Assembly (NCBI GenBank): GCA_947630345.1
Contig: CANRHF010000023.1
Coordinates: forward strand, 1 to 16,505
Length of the DNA: 16,505 nt
Reading direction: 5' to 3'
DNA from: an uncultured Oscillospiraceae bacterium
GTDB lineage: Bacteria > Bacillota > Clostridia > Oscillospirales > Oscillospiraceae
The position numbers were made by a program, and so were the translations under genes. This document shows, piece by piece, positions 14,703 through 16,505 of this stretch. Each line of letters opens with the position of its first letter. Position 1 is the first letter of the stretch. Under the pieces are notes generated by a model, which was not told the origin of the DNA, made no database searches, and was given only the letters and a program-made list of their open reading frames with translations.

Positions 14703-15139
14703 ACCTTCAGCTTGACCACGATCTTCCGGTAGTCATGGGGCTCGTCCAGGTGGACGCTGGGCATATGGGCGTCCTCGGGGTAGACCACGTAGCAGTAGCC
14801 CGTGCGGATGTCCATGAAATCGCAGTGGCCGGAGAACATACCCTTGTCCTTGACGGTGTTGAACTCCCCGGCGGGGGTCAGGGTCTCGGTGGGGGCCCAG
14901 CCCACGGTCTCCATGCCCTCAAAGATGTACTGAATGTCCAGATAGTTGTGGTGCACCTCCAGGTCTTGCGTGGCGGCAGGCTTGGTGGTGCCCTTCTGCA
15001 CCATGATCCGGCCCCCATTCGACAGGGGGTAGGTGGCGGGCTCCAGGCTCTCCAGCCCGGCCACCAGCGCCATGGCCTCCTCCAGGCCGGGGATAATGGG
15101 GGCGTACCGCCCCAGGTCCTTCCACGGGCAAACGATCAT
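14699..15139 (-). CDS. YhcH/YjgK/YiaL family protein
   Basis: This 146-aa cupin-like beta-barrel protein is related to YhcH and EbgC. Signatures are EVHHNYLDIQYIFEGMETVGW (his-rich metal-site region, about 61-81) and YPEDAHMPSV (about 119-128). They are followed by the closing RKIVVKLKV strand. Family members occur in sialic-acid, ascorbate-type and beta-galactosidase operons and are thought to act on sugars, perhaps as isomerase or anomerase; the reaction is unproven. The start at 15139 follows an AAGGAAAGGATGGG stretch, 18 nt after the HAD gene stop. The stop overlaps the DUF89 start. Confidence 0.9.
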   Translation of the reverse strand: MIVCPWKDLGRYAPIIPGLEEAMALVAGLESLEPATYPLSNGGRIMVQKGTTKPAATQDLEVHHNYLDIQYIFEGMETVGWAPTETLTPAGEFNTVKDKGMFSGHCDFMDIRTGYCYVVYPEDAHMPSVHLDEPHDYRKIVVKLKV

Positions 15140-15157
15140 AAATAACCCATCCTTTCC

Positions 15158-15784
15158 TTATTTTAACAGAGGAATCAGATCCTCAAATTTCTCGATTTTC
15201 CCATCAAATTCCGCCGGGAGGCCAAAGCCGTAGGCCGCCCAAATAAAGGGGATGCCCGCCTCCCGGGCCGCCTCCAGGTCCAGCTGGGTATCGCCGATAT
15301 AGGCAGCGCCGCGGATTCCGTACCGCGCTATCAGCGTCCGAATGGTCCGCCCCTTGGGCGTCCGGGTCTGGCCGTAGCACAGCGTGCCCTGGAACAGGTC
15401 CCGCACCCCCAGGGCCGCCAGACACTGCGCGGGATAGCCCTCCTCGCTGTTGCTTACGATGAACAGCCGGTGGCTCCTAGCCAGGACCCTCAGCGTCTCC
15501 ACCACGCCGGGATAGCCCGGGCACCCCCGCTGCCGAAGAAGCCGCCCGCCGGAGGCCATGCACCGGCGCATCAGACCGTATCGCTCCGCCGCCGGAAGGC
15601 CGGGAAAGAGCCGGTCTGCAATGTCCCGGTCCACCATGCCGAAGAGGGACCGCAGCTCCTCCGGATCCACCAGCAGCTCCCCCCGCCCCTCGGCGGTGAG
15701 CTGGAGATTGTACCCCTCGGCCAGGACGGCCCGGGTGTCCCACAGCGTGCCGTCAATGTCGAAAATCAGCGATTCCGCGTTCAT
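15158..15784 (-). CDS. HAD-superfamily phosphatase (phosphoglycolate-phosphatase-like)
   Basis: This 208-aa protein carries all HAD motifs: IFDIDGTLWDT with nucleophile Asp9 and acid/base Asp11, motif II in FIVSNSEEG, the motif III lysine in RTPKGRTI, and motif IV YIGDTQLDLEAA. A helical cap lies between motifs I and II (about 17-85), as in the PGP/beta-PGM type. The substrate cannot be read from the sequence; sugar phosphates or nucleotides are likely. Its ATG overlaps the udk stop (15784-15781, ATGA). It is the second complete gene of the operon. Confidence 0.9.
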   Translation of the reverse strand: MNAESLIFDIDGTLWDTRAVLAEGYNLQLTAEGRGELLVDPEELRSLFGMVDRDIADRLFPGLPAAERYGLMRRCMASGGRLLRQRGCPGYPGVVETLRVLARSHRLFIVSNSEEGYPAQCLAALGVRDLFQGTLCYGQTRTPKGRTIRTLIARYGIRGAAYIGDTQLDLEAAREAGIPFIWAAYGFGLPAEFDGKIEKFEDLIPLLK

Positions 15785-16413
15785 ACCGGCGCCGCCGCTC
15801 CGTCCAGGTGCCGCTGGATCCGGCCCAGGATCATATCCAGGGCCACATAGTTTTTCCCGCCCTCGGGGACCACCAGATTGGCGTATTTTTTGCTGGGCTC
15901 CACATATTTTTCGTGCATGGGCTTGACGGTCTGCTGGTATTGCTCCAGCACCGATTCCAGGGTCCTGCCCCGCTTATTGACGTCCCGCTTGATCCGGCGG
16001 CACAACCGGATATCCGCGTCGGTGTCCACGAAGATCCGCACGTCCATCAGGTCCCGGAGGGCCTGGTTCTCGAAAATCAGAATCCCCTCCACGATGATCA
16101 CCGGCTCGGGAACAATGTGGATGGTCTCCTGGCTCCGGTTGTGGACGGTGAAATCGTACACCGGGCAGTCGATGGGCGTCCCCTGGCGGAGCTGCTGGAG
16201 CTGGCGCACCATCAGGTCCGTATCGAAGGCGGCGGGCTCGTCGTAATTGAGCTTGCAGCGCTCCTCATAGGTCAAATCGTCGTGGCGCTTGTAGTAATTA
16301 TCGTGGCTGAGTACCGTGACGGAGCGGCCAAACCGCTGGATGATGTTTTTCATCAGGGTGGTCTTGCCGCTGCCGCTGCCCCCGGCAATGCCGATGACCA
16401 GAATATCCTCCAT
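15781..16413 (-). CDS. udk: Uridine kinase
   Basis: This 210-aa P-loop kinase phosphorylates uridine (and cytidine) to the monophosphate in pyrimidine salvage. Walker A is GGSGSGKT (11-18). HDNYYKRHDDL (37-47), NYDEPAAFDTDLM, CPVYDFTVHNR and VEGILIFEN are typical Udk blocks, and the RRIKRDVNKRGR lid follows. The start MEDILVIG at 16413 has AAGGAGGGC nine nt upstream. A longer frame to 16458 would run through the preceding gene's stop region and adds no homology. It is the first complete gene of the operon in view; the unidentified upstream gene ends 11 nt before it. Confidence 0.94.
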   Translation of the reverse strand: MEDILVIGIAGGSGSGKTTLMKNIIQRFGRSVTVLSHDNYYKRHDDLTYEERCKLNYDEPAAFDTDLMVRQLQQLRQGTPIDCPVYDFTVHNRSQETIHIVPEPVIIVEGILIFENQALRDLMDVRIFVDTDADIRLCRRIKRDVNKRGRTLESVLEQYQQTVKPMHEKYVEPSKKYANLVVPEGGKNYVALDMILGRIQRHLDGAAAPV

Positions 16414-16424
16414 AGTGCCCTCCT

Positions 16425-16505
16425 TTATTCGCCCGCCGTCCCCAGCAGCCGGGCGCACAGGGCCAGCCGCTCCGGGGAGGGGTCGCTGTTCTCAAAAATC
16501 ACCTG
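16425..16505 (-). CDS. 3' end of an unidentified gene upstream of udk
   Basis: On the minus strand the frame is open from the window edge to TAA (16427-16425): 26 residues ending RLALCARLLGTAGE. Only 11 nt separate it from udk, so it is probably in the same operon. The fragment is too short to name. In many Firmicutes a U32 peptidase gene precedes udk, but nothing visible here confirms that. Confidence 0.55.
   Translation of the reverse strand, partial: QVIFENSDPSPERLALCARLLGTAGE

Overview
The window reads as chromosomal DNA of a high-G+C member of the Clostridia, most likely an Oscillospiraceae-type gut anaerobe (Flavonifractor/Lawsonibacter-like). The support is strongly GC-biased codon use by eye, strong AGGAGG-type ribosome binding sites, an Rnf operon in the clostridial order C-D-G-E-A-B, and a lipoprotein with an InlB-like repeat plus an SLH-like segment. 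The species cannot be fixed from the sequence alone. I see no tRNA, rRNA, CRISPR array, transposase or phage gene.

Layout. (1) 1-970, minus strand: the 5' part of a surface lipoprotein gene with its own sigma-A-type promoter, and a small DUF5655 gene. (2) 1059-7066: a complete threonine-branch module in two divergent operons. thrC-thrB lie on the minus strand with a 4-nt stop/start overlap; hom-lysC-asd lie on the plus strand. They share a 178-bp control region in which the two predicted promoters overlap at their -10 elements, flanked by an 11-bp inverted repeat and a small palindrome. Together these genes convert aspartate to threonine (LysC, Asd, Hom, ThrB, ThrC). Hom is short and has no recognisable ACT domain, whereas LysC keeps two ACT domains, so feedback control probably sits on LysC.

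(3) 7067-8053: almost 1 kb without a convincing gene. It holds the asd terminator and two inverted copies of a hairpin-rich repeat of at least 125 bp. The copies flank about 420 bp of non-coding or degenerate, partly AT-richer DNA. An AT-rich promoter region for the next operon follows. One hairpin in the two repeat copies differs by two compensatory base-pair changes.

(4) 8054-13053: a complete rnfCDGEAB operon for the membrane-bound ferredoxin:NAD+ oxidoreductase, which is an ion pump. It ends in two consecutive hairpin/T-tract terminators. (5) 13160-16505, minus strand: a tightly packed operon running from an unidentified upstream gene through udk, a HAD phosphatase, a YhcH/YjgK/YiaL protein and a DUF89 phosphatase to a sugar O-acetyltransferase. 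Two of its junctions are ATGA overlaps. Two unrelated phosphatase families beside a sugar-associated protein and a nucleoside kinase suggest sugar/nucleotide salvage or metabolite damage control; that role is inference.

No clearly new defence or mobile system is visible. The most unusual unexplained structures are the palindromic repeat element at 7110-7829, the symmetric thr/hom control region and the DUF89-YhcH-HAD-Udk operon.
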